A stretch of 64,000 nucleotides of DNA from Pseudomonas fluorescens (GTDB taxonomy: Bacteria; Pseudomonadota; Gammaproteobacteria; Pseudomonadales; Pseudomonadaceae): NCBI RefSeq assembly GCF_002022275.1, contig NZ_MSDF01000044.1:1-64000 (forward strand), given 5' to 3'. Under the pieces are notes generated by a model. That model was not told where the DNA came from. It did no database searches and worked only from the letters and a program-made list of their open reading frames with translations. This document shows positions 40,642-50,000 of the stretch, one piece after another. A program made the position numbers and the translations under genes. Positions within the stretch are counted from its first letter, which is position 1, and the number at the start of each line of letters is the position of its first letter.

Positions 40642-42051
40642 TCAACGGTTCAGCGGCGCCACAAAGCGGCTATCGGCAGCACTGAAAATCCACGGTTCGT
40701 CCACCTCCGACACCTTGAAACGAATCGTCTGCGAGCTGCTCGCCGGTGTTTCCGCCAGCAACGTCACCGACATCGGCACATCGCTGATTTCCCCGGGCGC
40801 CAGGCTGATCACGGTTGGGCCCTGCAGCTGGAAGCCGTCGCCGTCCACCAGTTCCAGGCGGTAGTCCTGGCGCTGCTGGGTTTTGTTGATGACTTTCAAA
40901 CTGTAGATGTTTTCGATCAAGCCCTGGCTATTTTCACGGAACAGGCCACGGTCCTTGGTCACGTCGAGCGAGACCATCGGCCGTTCCACCAAGGCCACCC
41001 CCAGTGCGGCAATCATCACCAGCAGCACGGCACTGTAGCCGATCAGCCGCGGCCTGAGCAGGTGAGTCTTGCCGCCTTGCAGTTGATGCTCGCTGGTGTA
41101 GCTCACCAGGCCACGGGCATAGCCCATTTTGTCCATGATCGAATCACAGGCGTCGATGCAGGCCGCGCAACCGATACATTCCATTTGCAGACCGTCACGG
41201 ATATCGATGCCGGTCGGGCAGACCTGCACGCACAGTTGGCAGTCGATGCAATCACCCAGGCCAACGTGTGCAGGCTGGACCTCGCGTTTGCGCGGGCCCC
41301 GTTGCTCGCCACGCGCGGCATCGTAGGAAATGGTCAGGGTGTCCTTGTCGAACATCACGCTCTGGAAGCGCGCATACGGGCACATGTGCATGCACACGGC
41401 TTCACGCAGCCAGCCGGCATTGAGGTAGGTGGCCGCGGTGAAGAACAGCACCCAAAACAGGCTCACGCCGCCCATTTGCCAGGTCAGCAGTTCAACTGCC
41501 AATGGGCGAATCGGCGTGAAGTAGCCGACAAAGGTCAGCCCGGTCAGCACGCTGATACCGAGCCACAAGCCGTGCTTGGCGGAGCGCCGCGCCAGTTTGT
41601 TCAGGCTCCAGGGCGCCGCTTGCAGCTTGATGCGCTGGTTGCGTTCGCCTTCAGTGACCTTCTCACACCACATGAACAGCCAGGTAAACGAGCTTTGCGG
41701 GCAGGTGTAGCCACACCACACGCGGCCCGCAAACACGGTTATCGCAAACAGGCCGAAGGCGCAGATGATCAGCAGCGCCGAAAGCAAAATGAAATCCTGG
41801 GGCCAGAAGGTCGCGCCGAAGATATGGAATTTGCTTTCGGCCAGGTCCCACAGCACGGCTTGGCGCTCACTCCAGTTCAGCCACACGGTGCCGAAGAAGG
41901 CCAGGAACAGCACAGCCGCGCCGCTCAGGCGCAAGGTCCGAAACAGGCCGGTAAAGCTGCGGGTATGGATCAGGTTGTCGCCGGGTTTGGCCTTCACCTT
42001 CTTTGGGTGGCTGGGCTCAAAGGTTTCCACGGTTGGGATTCTTTCGCTCAT
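40642..42051 (-). CDS. ccoG: Cytochrome c oxidase accessory protein CcoG
   Basis: From ATG 42051 the product has 469 residues, typical for CcoG/FixG/RdxA. It has membrane helices near residues 42-60, 88-110 and later ones, the Cys pair GRVWCGYTCPQSSFTWLF (113/117), CMHMCPYARFQS, and two 4Fe-4S clusters with Cys at about 268, 271, 274, 278 and 292, 295, 298, 302. A periplasmic Ig-like C-terminal domain follows. CcoG is a cupric reductase that supports copper delivery to the cbb3 oxidase. The gene is separate from any ccoNOPQ operon in this window. Confidence 0.92.
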   Translation of the reverse strand: MSERIPTVETFEPSHPKKVKAKPGDNLIHTRSFTGLFRTLRLSGAAVLFLAFFGTVWLNWSERQAVLWDLAESKFHIFGATFWPQDFILLSALLIICAFGLFAITVFAGRVWCGYTCPQSSFTWLFMWCEKVTEGERNQRIKLQAAPWSLNKLARRSAKHGLWLGISVLTGLTFVGYFTPIRPLAVELLTWQMGGVSLFWVLFFTAATYLNAGWLREAVCMHMCPYARFQSVMFDKDTLTISYDAARGEQRGPRKREVQPAHVGLGDCIDCQLCVQVCPTGIDIRDGLQMECIGCAACIDACDSIMDKMGYARGLVSYTSEHQLQGGKTHLLRPRLIGYSAVLLVMIAALGVALVERPMVSLDVTKDRGLFRENSQGLIENIYSLKVINKTQQRQDYRLELVDGDGFQLQGPTVISLAPGEISDVPMSVTLLAETPASSSQTIRFKVSEVDEPWIFSAADSRFVAPLNR

Positions 42052-42177
42052 GGTCGTTCGCTCATCAGCCTCCATCAGGCCGATGAACTATGAGCGTCGA
42101 GCTGTTTGCATAACAGGCTCAGCTATTGCGATAAAAAGCGGATCAGATGGGGCTGGCTGCCAGCCCTGCGACAATGT

Positions 42178-42206
42178 GCTGCACCCCTTGGAGTCTGGGG
42201 TGCAGC
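42178..42206 (+). terminator. Stem-loop with T-run between DUF3203-type gene and ccoG
   Basis: GCTGCACCCC (42178-42187) pairs with GGGGTGCAGC (42197-42206), followed by TGTTTTT. The T-run is on the plus strand, whereas both neighbours are on the minus strand, so the role is uncertain. A second hairpin (GGGCTGGCTGCCAGCCC) lies just to the left. Confidence 0.45.
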
Positions 42207-42221
42207 TGTTTTTGGCAGGGG

Positions 42222-42235
42222 CTGATACAGATCAG
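42222..42235. promoter_or_regulatory. Candidate ANR/FNR box upstream of ccoG
   Basis: CTGAT-ACAG-ATCAG is a perfect dyad and differs from the TTGAT-N4-ATCAA consensus only at the outer T and A. It lies about 170 bases before the ccoG start, in the direction of its transcription. cbb3 assembly genes are commonly under ANR, which supports the idea. Confidence 0.4.
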
Positions 42236-42475
42236 TCAAATCACCGAATCACTGTCGGTCGCTTTCAAATGTTTACGCCCATCCTCGGCACCCGCGACGG
42301 TCAATGCGTCGGCCTCGGCTTCGGTGATATAGATCCGCTCGCCGTTGAGCTCGACAAATGACATGGATTTGGCGCTGTCGGTGCTGACCGTGACCTGGGT
42401 GGCGGGAACGCTCTGCTCCTGCCCGTCATCGGCGATCTTGAAGTAACAGGTCGTGTTTTCGATACGTAATGGCAT
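42236..42475 (-). CDS. DUF3203-like small protein
   Basis: The 79-residue protein has a beta-rich start (TTCYFKIADDGQEQSVPATQ) and the segment YITEAEADALTVAGAEDGRK followed by HLK, which I recognise as characteristic of small Pseudomonas proteins of the DUF3203 group. No function is known to me. It is transcribed toward ccoG, 184 bases away. Confidence 0.7.
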   Translation of the reverse strand: MPLRIENTTCYFKIADDGQEQSVPATQVTVSTDSAKSMSFVELNGERIYITEAEADALTVAGAEDGRKHLKATDSDSVI

Positions 42476-42595
42476 GGTGATCTACCTTTTATAGGCTGAT
42501 GGGCATTAGGTTTACCGCCGTGGTGAGGGTTCCAGGCAACTGACTGGCGGTTGCCGCTGTCCATCCTTTACCAACAATTAAAAAGGACTCTGTCC

Positions 42596-43093
42596 ATGGA
42601 CGCCTGGTGGCATGAAGTCTGGCAAACCCTGCAAGCCGAGTTCGCCGACATTGGTGATGCCAAACAGCTCACCCAAATCACTGTACGCCTGCTGATCGCA
42701 GCAACGCTGGGCGGCATTCTGGGGTTTGAGCGAGAGCACAAAGGCAAGGCCGCCGGGGTACGTACCCATATGCTGGTGGCGATGGGCGCTGCATTGTTCG
42801 TGCTGGTGCCGCAGATGTCCGGCAGCCAGGCGGATGCCATGAGCCGTGTGCTGCAAGGGGTGATTGCGGGGATCGGGTTTCTGGGCGCGGGGACGATTCT
42901 GAAGGGCAAGGAAGACGAGGAGGGCCAGCACGTCAAAGGCCTGACCACCGCTGCCGGCTTGTGGATGACCGCTGCCATTGGGGTGGCAGCGGGTATGGGG
43001 CGTGAATCGACGGCCGTGCTCAGCACCTTGCTGGCGCTGGCGGTGTTCAGCGTAATGCCGTGGATCGTCAAGCGACTGGAGAAAGAGGTATGA
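42596..43093 (+). CDS. MgtC/SapB-family membrane protein
   Basis: From ATG 42596, with AAGGAC before it, the product has 165 residues. It has QITVRLLIAATLGGILGFER followed by EHKGKAAGVRTHMLVAMGAA, the diagnostic MgtC segment with Glu-Arg and R-T-H, then VIAGIGFLGAGTILK and GLTTAAGLWMTAAIGVAAGM. It lacks the C-terminal ACT-like domain of Salmonella MgtC. The family is linked to magnesium limitation and to control of ATP synthase. It converges on the repeat-protein gene. Confidence 0.88.
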   Translation: MDAWWHEVWQTLQAEFADIGDAKQLTQITVRLLIAATLGGILGFEREHKGKAAGVRTHMLVAMGAALFVLVPQMSGSQADAMSRVLQGVIAGIGFLGAGTILKGKEDEEGQHVKGLTTAAGLWMTAAIGVAAGMGRESTAVLSTLLALAVFSVMPWIVKRLEKEV

Positions 43094-43126
43094 GCTCACT
43101 GTTGTGGCGTCTGTCTCTCATACTTT

Positions 43127-44410
43127 TCAGGCGACGGCGTGGCTCAGGTCATTGTGCAGGGCCTGAATATAATTGGCGCTGGCCAGTTGCTCGATTTGTT
43201 TTTTCAGTTCGGCCAGCTCGTTCGGTTTGTCTGCGAGGGCTTTGAGTGAGTCCTCGCTCAGCAATTCTTCGAGCTCCCTGTTTTGCTGAATGTTTTCGGC
43301 AGAGCCGGGCTCGCGCAGTCTGCGCAGGATGGCGTCCGGGGCAATCAGTTCGCCAATTCTCTTGATTCTCTCGCTGGCTGCGTCGGAACCCTTGGCATCG
43401 CCGGCGCCCGCTGATGTTCCGGGTGCAGCGATGCCAGCTTCGCGTCTTAGTGTGTCGAGATTTTCCCCGGAAATGACCTGTCGGACCCTCGCCTTGAGCT
43501 TTTCCTGCAGGCTCGAGTCTCGGGTCCAGGCATTAAGTGATTCCTCGTTCAGCAGCCCCTTGAGTTCTTCAACACGCTGCAGGCTTTGCGCGGAGTCCGG
43601 GTCGCGCAGGATATTCACGAGACTTTCCCGGCTGATCAATTCGTCGATTTTTTTGAGGGTCGGGTGGAGTTCGCCGGGCTTCTGGGCGTTGTCAGCGGTT
43701 TGAATCTGAGGCGCTGATTTTGGACCTGATGCAAGGGTACTTTCAGGTTTTTTATTGTCTGCTGCAGTGCCCTTGTCCGGCTCGACCGCAGCGGTAGCCG
43801 GTGTGGTTTCAGGCTCGGGTGGCCGATAGGGTTCGCCAATGGAGACCAGGTGCTTGCACAGTGGATCGCTAAGGCGGGCACGCTGGTTGATCCTGTGGTC
43901 TTCCTTGCGTTGCTCGGCCTGCATTTGCTGCGCGCCGCGCCAGGGTACGTCCTGATCGGTATTGGACAGGTGGTGATGGAACTGTTCAGGGTTTGGTCCG
44001 ACGGCCGCCTCACGTTGCAGACTCCGCATGTTTTTCTCGTTCAGCCCCTGGCCGATATCGTGCTTCAGCTTTGCCAGTTCCCTGGGGTTGGACGTCAGTG
44101 TCTTGAGCGAGTCCTCGCTCAGCAACTCGCGGATCTCTTTCAGGTTCTGGCGGGTCTCCCGGGCGTTTGGCGTGCTCATCATCTGAATGACATTGTTACG
44201 CTCAAGCAGGGTGGAGATTTTATCAATTTTTGTCTGGACCTCTGCCGAGGGCCCGGTATCAGGTGCGGCATTCACCTTTTCGTTGCCTGCGAAGGTGCGC
44301 GGCGCTTGATCGTGAGGAGGCGAAGGCGGATTTGTGTCTGACGGTTTTTTTGACGAATTGCCTGGCAATTGCGGGATGAACGGCGGAGCAGACAAAGGTG
44401 TTATCGACAT
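43127..44410 (-). CDS. Protein with three copies of an unrecognised helical repeat
   Basis: From ATG 44410 the product has 427 residues. The first 45 residues are Pro/Ser/Asn-rich without a Sec signal (MSITPLSAPPFIPQLPGNSS). Three segments of about 75 residues then repeat: 'KIDKISTLLERNN...LKEIRELLSEDSLKTL', 'KIDELISRESLV...VEELKGLLNEESLNAW' and 'RIGELIAPDAIL...NRELEELLSEDSLKAL', each ending in a charged helix such as ELAKLKHDIGQGL. Acidic, Pro-rich linkers separate them. Disordered N-terminus plus repeats resembles type III effectors or scaffolds, but no secretion genes are present. The function is unknown. Confidence 0.75.
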   Translation of the reverse strand: MSITPLSAPPFIPQLPGNSSKKPSDTNPPSPPHDQAPRTFAGNEKVNAAPDTGPSAEVQTKIDKISTLLERNNVIQMMSTPNARETRQNLKEIRELLSEDSLKTLTSNPRELAKLKHDIGQGLNEKNMRSLQREAAVGPNPEQFHHHLSNTDQDVPWRGAQQMQAEQRKEDHRINQRARLSDPLCKHLVSIGEPYRPPEPETTPATAAVEPDKGTAADNKKPESTLASGPKSAPQIQTADNAQKPGELHPTLKKIDELISRESLVNILRDPDSAQSLQRVEELKGLLNEESLNAWTRDSSLQEKLKARVRQVISGENLDTLRREAGIAAPGTSAGAGDAKGSDAASERIKRIGELIAPDAILRRLREPGSAENIQQNRELEELLSEDSLKALADKPNELAELKKQIEQLASANYIQALHNDLSHAVA

Positions 44411-44592
44411 GATCAATACTCGCAGCGTGTTTGAAAGAGGACCCTGTCAAGTGAAGTGCCGGCTTGGGGTCCGCGCGAGTTGATTCTCTGATAACGAGCC
44501 CTGCATGGATCTAAGAGCTCTCTTTTGCGCTGGTAGGACGTTTCTGTAGTGCTTGCCCGCAAATCGGTGGTTGCGGGCAAGTCAGGTCTATT

Positions 44593-44748
44593 TCAGACAA
44601 TCACCGGCGGCATGGTCGTCGGCGGTTCCTCCACAGGCGGCACGTTCTCAGGCGGTTCCTTCTCCGGAACCGGCTCGGGCTCAGTCGGTGGCAGGGTCGG
44701 GTTGTCGATATTCGGATCGGGTGTTTCAGCCGGGATCGGGATATTCAT
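44593..44748 (-). CDS. Small Pro/Glu-rich peptide
   Basis: This 51-residue product is almost entirely Pro, Glu, Thr and Asn (MNIPIPAETPDPNIDNPTLP; EPVPEKEPPENVPPVEEPPT). A strong AAAGGAGG ribosome site lies at the right distance before ATG 44748, which argues that it is expressed. It must be disordered. No function is known; I recall that similar short Pro-rich proteins are common in Pseudomonas. Confidence 0.65.
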   Translation of the reverse strand: MNIPIPAETPDPNIDNPTLPPTEPEPVPEKEPPENVPPVEEPPTTMPPVIV

Positions 44749-44953
44749 CGGTGTGGCCTCCTTTGTGCTTTGCTCTATCGGTGGACAGCCGGGCGGGTAA
44801 ATAGATTCCCCCGCCGGATGGCCGTACATCCACCTGAACTTTTAACCCGGGGGCAGGCTCGGACCTATTACGGCCCTGCTCAGGGAGAGCGCTGCCGCAT
44901 CAGAATTCGGATCAAGCAAAGAGCGTCCACAGGGCGTAAGGGGAAGATGCTCG

Positions 44954-46942
44954 ATGACTGCTGAAACACTGACTCCAGACAACTCCAGATTGCCGCTGTC
45001 CCAGGCGCTGCTGCTGCCCAGGATCGCGATTGAAAGCACCACGCCCGTGATTGACGGTGGCGAATTCGCCGTGAAAGCCGTGGTGGGCCAGCAAATCAAC
45101 GTCACCAGCAAGGTGTTCGCCGATGGCCATGACAAGCTCGCCGTACTGATTCGCTGGCGCCCGCTGGAGGATGAAAGCTGGCACAGCGTGGTAATGGCCG
45201 ACGTGGGCAACAATGGCTGGGAAGGCGCATTTACCGTCACCACTCAAGGCCCCCATGAATATTGCATCGAAGCCTGGATCGATACCTTCGCCAGCTTCGG
45301 TTATGAATTGCGCAAAAAGCACGAGGCCGGTGTGCCGGTCAGCCTCGAATTGCAGGAGGGCCGCAGTCTGGTGCTGCAGGCTGCCGAGCGCAGTGACAAT
45401 GAGCTGCGTGACCGCTTGATGCTGCTGCACCACGAGCTCTCCGGGTTGCTGGAAACCGAGCAGGTGGCGTTGTTCCTGCACGAAGACAGTGCACACCTGA
45501 TGACCCAGGCCGATCACCGCGCTTACTTGAGCATCAGCACGGTCTACCCGATTGACGTGGAGCGTGAAGCTGCGCAGTTTGCCAGCTGGTACGAGCTGTT
45601 TCCCCGCTCGATCACCGACGATCCGGCTCGCCACGGTACGTTTAATGACGTGCACTCGCGGCTGTCGATGATTCATGACATGGGTTTTGATGTGCTGTAC
45701 TTCCCGCCGATCCACCCGATCGGTCGCAGCCATCGCAAGGGCCCGAACAATTCGCTGACCGCAGGCCCGGATGACCCGGGCAGCCCGTACGCGATCGGCA
45801 GCGAGGAGGGCGGCCATGAGGCCATCCATCCGCAGCTGGGCTCGCGTGACGACTTTCGGCGTCTGGTCAAGGCGGCGGCCGACCACGGCCTGGAAATCGC
45901 CCTGGACTTCGCCATCCAGTGTTCCCAGGACCACCCGTGGCTCAAACAGCACCCGGGCTGGTTCAACTGGCGCCCGGACGGCACGATCAAGTACGCGGAA
46001 AACCCGCCGAAGAAATATCAGGACATCGTTAACGTCGATTTTTATGCAGCTGACTCGATCCCGAGCCTGTGGACCGAACTGCGCGACATCGTGGTGGGCT
46101 GGGTCGAGGAGGGCGTGAAGACCTTTCGCGTGGATAACCCTCACACCAAGCCACTGCCGTTCTGGCAATGGCTGATCAGCGATGTGCGGGCCAAATACCC
46201 CGAGGTGATTTTTCTCGCGGAAGCCTTTACCACGCCGGCCATGATGGCGCGCCTGGGCAAGGTCGGTTATTCCCAGAGCTACACCTATTTCACCTGGCGC
46301 AACACCAAGGCTGAGCTGAGTGAATACCTGGCCCAGTTGAACGAGTCGCCGTGGCGCGAGTGTTATCGCCCGAACTTTTTCGTGAATACGCCGGATATCA
46401 ACCCGCCGTTCCTGCACGAATCCGGGCGCCCTGGATTTTTGATCCGCGCGGCGCTGGCCACCATGGGCTCGGGCCTGTGGGGCATGTATTCGGGTTTTGA
46501 ACTGTGCGAGGCCGCGCCGGTGCCGGGCAAGGAGGAATACCTTGACTCGGAGAAGTACGAAATCCGTGTAAGAGACTTCACCGCGCCCGGCAACATCATT
46601 GCTGAAATCGCCCAGCTCAACCGCATCCGCCGGCAAAACCCAGCGTTACAGACCCATCTGGGCTTGAAGCTCTACAACGCCTGGAACGACAACATCCTGT
46701 ACTTCGGCAAGCGCAGTGAGGACGGCAGTAATTTTATTCTGGTGGCCGTCAACCTCGACCCGTTCAACGCCCAGGAGGCTCATTTTGAGCTGCCATTGTG
46801 GGAGCTGGGCCTGCCCGACGATGCCCAGACCCAGGGCGAAGACCTGATGAATGGCCACCGCTGGACCTGGTACGGCAAGTCCCAGTGGATGCGGCTTGAG
46901 CCCCATACCCCGTTTGGCATCTGGCGAATCACTGTTTCTTAG
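44954..46942 (+). CDS. glgE: Alpha-1,4-glucan:maltose-1-phosphate maltosyltransferase GlgE
   Basis: The 662-residue protein is a GH13 subfamily 3 enzyme. It has an N-terminal beta domain (PRIAIESTTPVIDGGEFAVK), a helical insert, and the barrel with IHPIGRSHRKGPNN, HPGWFNWRPDGTIKYAENPP (maltose-phosphate binding), the nucleophile Asp394 in FRVDNPHTKP and acid Glu423 in LAEAFT. These fall at the numbers known for Streptomyces GlgE. It extends alpha-glucan using maltose-1-phosphate made by the next gene's maltokinase domain. It starts a plus-strand cluster with treS-mak and glgB. Confidence 0.93.
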   Translation: MTAETLTPDNSRLPLSQALLLPRIAIESTTPVIDGGEFAVKAVVGQQINVTSKVFADGHDKLAVLIRWRPLEDESWHSVVMADVGNNGWEGAFTVTTQGPHEYCIEAWIDTFASFGYELRKKHEAGVPVSLELQEGRSLVLQAAERSDNELRDRLMLLHHELSGLLETEQVALFLHEDSAHLMTQADHRAYLSISTVYPIDVEREAAQFASWYELFPRSITDDPARHGTFNDVHSRLSMIHDMGFDVLYFPPIHPIGRSHRKGPNNSLTAGPDDPGSPYAIGSEEGGHEAIHPQLGSRDDFRRLVKAAADHGLEIALDFAIQCSQDHPWLKQHPGWFNWRPDGTIKYAENPPKKYQDIVNVDFYAADSIPSLWTELRDIVVGWVEEGVKTFRVDNPHTKPLPFWQWLISDVRAKYPEVIFLAEAFTTPAMMARLGKVGYSQSYTYFTWRNTKAELSEYLAQLNESPWRECYRPNFFVNTPDINPPFLHESGRPGFLIRAALATMGSGLWGMYSGFELCEAAPVPGKEEYLDSEKYEIRVRDFTAPGNIIAEIAQLNRIRRQNPALQTHLGLKLYNAWNDNILYFGKRSEDGSNFILVAVNLDPFNAQEAHFELPLWELGLPDDAQTQGEDLMNGHRWTWYGKSQWMRLEPHTPFGIWRITVS

Positions 46943-46959
46943 GCCCGGTGAAGATCAAC

Positions 46960-47048
46960 TGTGGGAGCTGGCTTGCCTGCGATAGCGGTCCGTCAGCACC
47001 GCAGGCGGTGGCGCATTCACCGCCATCGCAGGCAAGCCAGCTCCCACA
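46960..47048. repeat. REPIN inside the glgE-treS operon
   Basis: TGTGGGAGCTGGCTTGCCTG at 46960 and its reverse complement ending at 47048 form a hairpin in the 155-base spacer between glgE and treS, which are on the same strand. In the transcript it could halt RNA decay or lower read-through, making expression of glgE and the downstream pair unequal. Confidence 0.85.
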
Positions 47049-47097
47049 TTAACCGCGATTGTCTCGGCGGTTTTTCCAGCATTTCCAGGAGTTTCCA

Positions 47098-50000
47098 ATG
47101 GCGAAGAAACCCAACGCTGCGACGTTTATCAAAGACCCGCTCTGGTACAAGGACGCGGTGATCTACCAAGTCCACGTAAAATCCTATTTCGACTCCAACA
47201 ACGACGGTATCGGCGACTTTCCCGGCCTGATCGCCAAGCTCGACTACATCGCCGACCTGGGTGTGAACACCATCTGGTTGCTGCCGTTTTACCCCTCGCC
47301 ACGGCGCGACGACGGCTATGACATCGCCGAATACCGTGGCGTGCACAGCGACTACGGCACCATGGCCGACGCCAAGCGCTTTATCGCCGAAGCCCACAAG
47401 CGCGGGCTGCGGGTGATCACTGAGCTGGTGATCAACCACACCTCCGACCAGCACCCGTGGTTCCAGCGCGCGCGCAAGGCCAAGCCGGGCTCGGCGGCGC
47501 GGGATTTCTACGTGTGGTCCGATGACGACCAGAAATACGACGGCACGCGCATCATCTTTCTCGACACCGAGAAATCCAACTGGACCTGGGACCCGGTCGC
47601 CGGCCAATACTTCTGGCACCGCTTCTATTCCCACCAGCCGGACCTCAATTTCGACAACCCGCAAGTGATGAAAGCGGTGCTGTCGGTGATGCGTTTTTGG
47701 CTGGACATGGGCATCGACGGCCTGCGCCTGGACGCCATCCCGTACCTGATCGAGCGCGATGGCACCAACAACGAGAACCTCCCGGAGACCCACGACGTCC
47801 TCAAGCAGATCCGCGCCGAGATCGACGCGCATTACCCCGACCGTATGCTGCTGGCCGAAGCCAACCAATGGCCGGAAGACACGCAGCTCTACTTCGGTGA
47901 CAAAAAAGGCGATGACGGTGATGAGTGCCACATGGCCTTCCACTTCCCACTGATGCCGCGCATGTACATGGCGCTGGCCCAGGAAGATCGCTTCCCGATC
48001 ACCGATATTTTGCGCCAGACTCCGGAGATTCCGGCGAATTGCCAATGGGCGATCTTCCTGCGCAACCACGATGAATTGACCCTGGAAATGGTCACTGACA
48101 AAGAACGCGATTACCTGTGGAACTACTACGCCGCTGACCGCCGCGCGCGGATCAACCTGGGCATTCGCCGTCGCTTGGCGCCGCTGATGGAGCGCGACCG
48201 TCGCCGCGTGGAATTGCTCAACAGTCTGTTGCTGTCGATGCCGGGCACGCCGACGTTGTATTACGGCGATGAGATCGGCATGGGCGACAACATCTACCTG
48301 GGCGACCGCGACGGTGTGCGCACGCCGATGCAGTGGTCCATCGACCGCAATGGCGGTTTCTCTCGCGCCGACCCGGCCAGCCTGGTGTTGCCGCCGATCA
48401 TGGACCCGCTGTACGGCTACCAGTCGGTGAACGTTGAAACCCAGACCCAGGACCCGCATTCGCTGCTGAACTGGACCCGGCGCATGCTCGCGGTGCGCAA
48501 GCAGTCCAAGGCCTTTGGCCGGGGCAGCCTGAAAATGCTCTCGCCGAGCAACCGGCGCATTTTGGCTTACACCCGGGAATTCACCGGCGACGACGGGCGC
48601 AATGAAATCATTCTGTGCGTGGCCAACGTGTCGCGCAGTGCCCAGGCGGCTGAGCTGGACCTGTCGGCATTTGCCGGAATGGTCCCGGTCGAGATGCTCG
48701 GCGGGAATGCCTTCCCGCCGATTGGTCAGCTGAATTTCCTGCTGACCCTGGCGCCGTATGGCTTCTATTGGTTTGTGCTGGCGGCGGAAAACCAGATGCC
48801 AAGCTGGCATGTGGAGCCGGCGCAAAGCATTCCGGACTTCACCACCCTGGTGCTGAAAAAACGCATGGAAGAGTTACTCGAAGAACCGGGCCGCACTACT
48901 CTGGAACAAACCTCGCTGCCCGCCTGGCTGCCCAAGCGGCGCTGGTTCGCCGGCAAGGACACGGCCATCGACAAGGTGCATATCGCCTATGGCGTGAGGT
49001 TTGGCGACCCGGAGCATCCGGTGCTGCTCAGCGAAATTGACGTGACCAGCGCTGGCCAGGTCAGCCGCTACCAGCTGCCGTTCGGCTTTTTGGGCGAAGA
49101 CCAATTCACCAGTGCCTTGCCGCAACAGCTGGCACTGGCCCGCGTACGCCGCACGCGACAGGTCGGGTTGGTCACCGATGCGTTCAGCCTTGAGCATTTT
49201 ATTCGCGCGGTCATCCACGGCCTGCAGGCCGGTACGGTGCTGAACTCCAGCGAAGGTGACCTGCGTTTTGAAGCCACGCCGCACTTGGCCAAACTGCAAC
49301 TGAGCGACGAGTCGGAGGTGCGCTACCTGTCCGCCGAGCAGTCCAACAGCTCGGTGGTGGTGGGTGAGAGCCTGGTGCTTAAACTGATTCGTAAAGTCAG
49401 CGCGGGGGTGCATCCTGAGTTGGAAATGAGCGCTTACCTGACTGAAGCCGGTTACCCGAATATCTCGCCGCTGCTGGGCTCGATGATTCGCCGCGACGGG
49501 GAAGGGCAGGACAACCTGCTGATGATTGCCCAAGGCTATTTGAGCAACCAGGGCGATGCCTGGGCCTGGACGCAAAACAGCCTGGAGCGGGCGATTCGCG
49601 ACGAGCTGGCCGAGGCCATGTCGGAACAGGAACAGCACTACAACGCCCTCGGCGAGCTGCAGGATTTTGCCGGCTTGCTCGGCCAGCGCCTGGGCGAAAT
49701 GCATGTTGCGTTGGCGGCGAAAACCGCCAACAAAGACTTCAAACCCGAAGCCACCACAGCGAAGGACACGCAAGCCTGGGCCAAGGATGTGGGCGCGCAG
49801 ATCGACCGCGCCCTGCAATTACTAAAACTTCATCAAGACCGGTTGAACCCCGCCGATCAGGCGTTGGTCAGTGAGTTACTGGCGCAGAAAAAGGTCATCG
49901 GCAGTCATGTCCAGGCCCTGGCGAAAGCCACGGCGGGCGGCTTGCGGATTCGTGTCCACGGTGACTTGCACCTGGGGCAGGTGCTGGTGGTCAAGGGCGA

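Noticed and set aside
40234..42093. 619-codon plus-strand open frame opposite ccoG and the MocR gene
   Set aside because: It spans two real genes and a REPIN on the other strand and has a low-information composition, so it is a shadow.
47017..48825. 602-codon minus-strand open frame opposite treS
   Set aside because: Arg/Val/His-rich translation without any motif; the plus strand is an unmistakable trehalose synthase.
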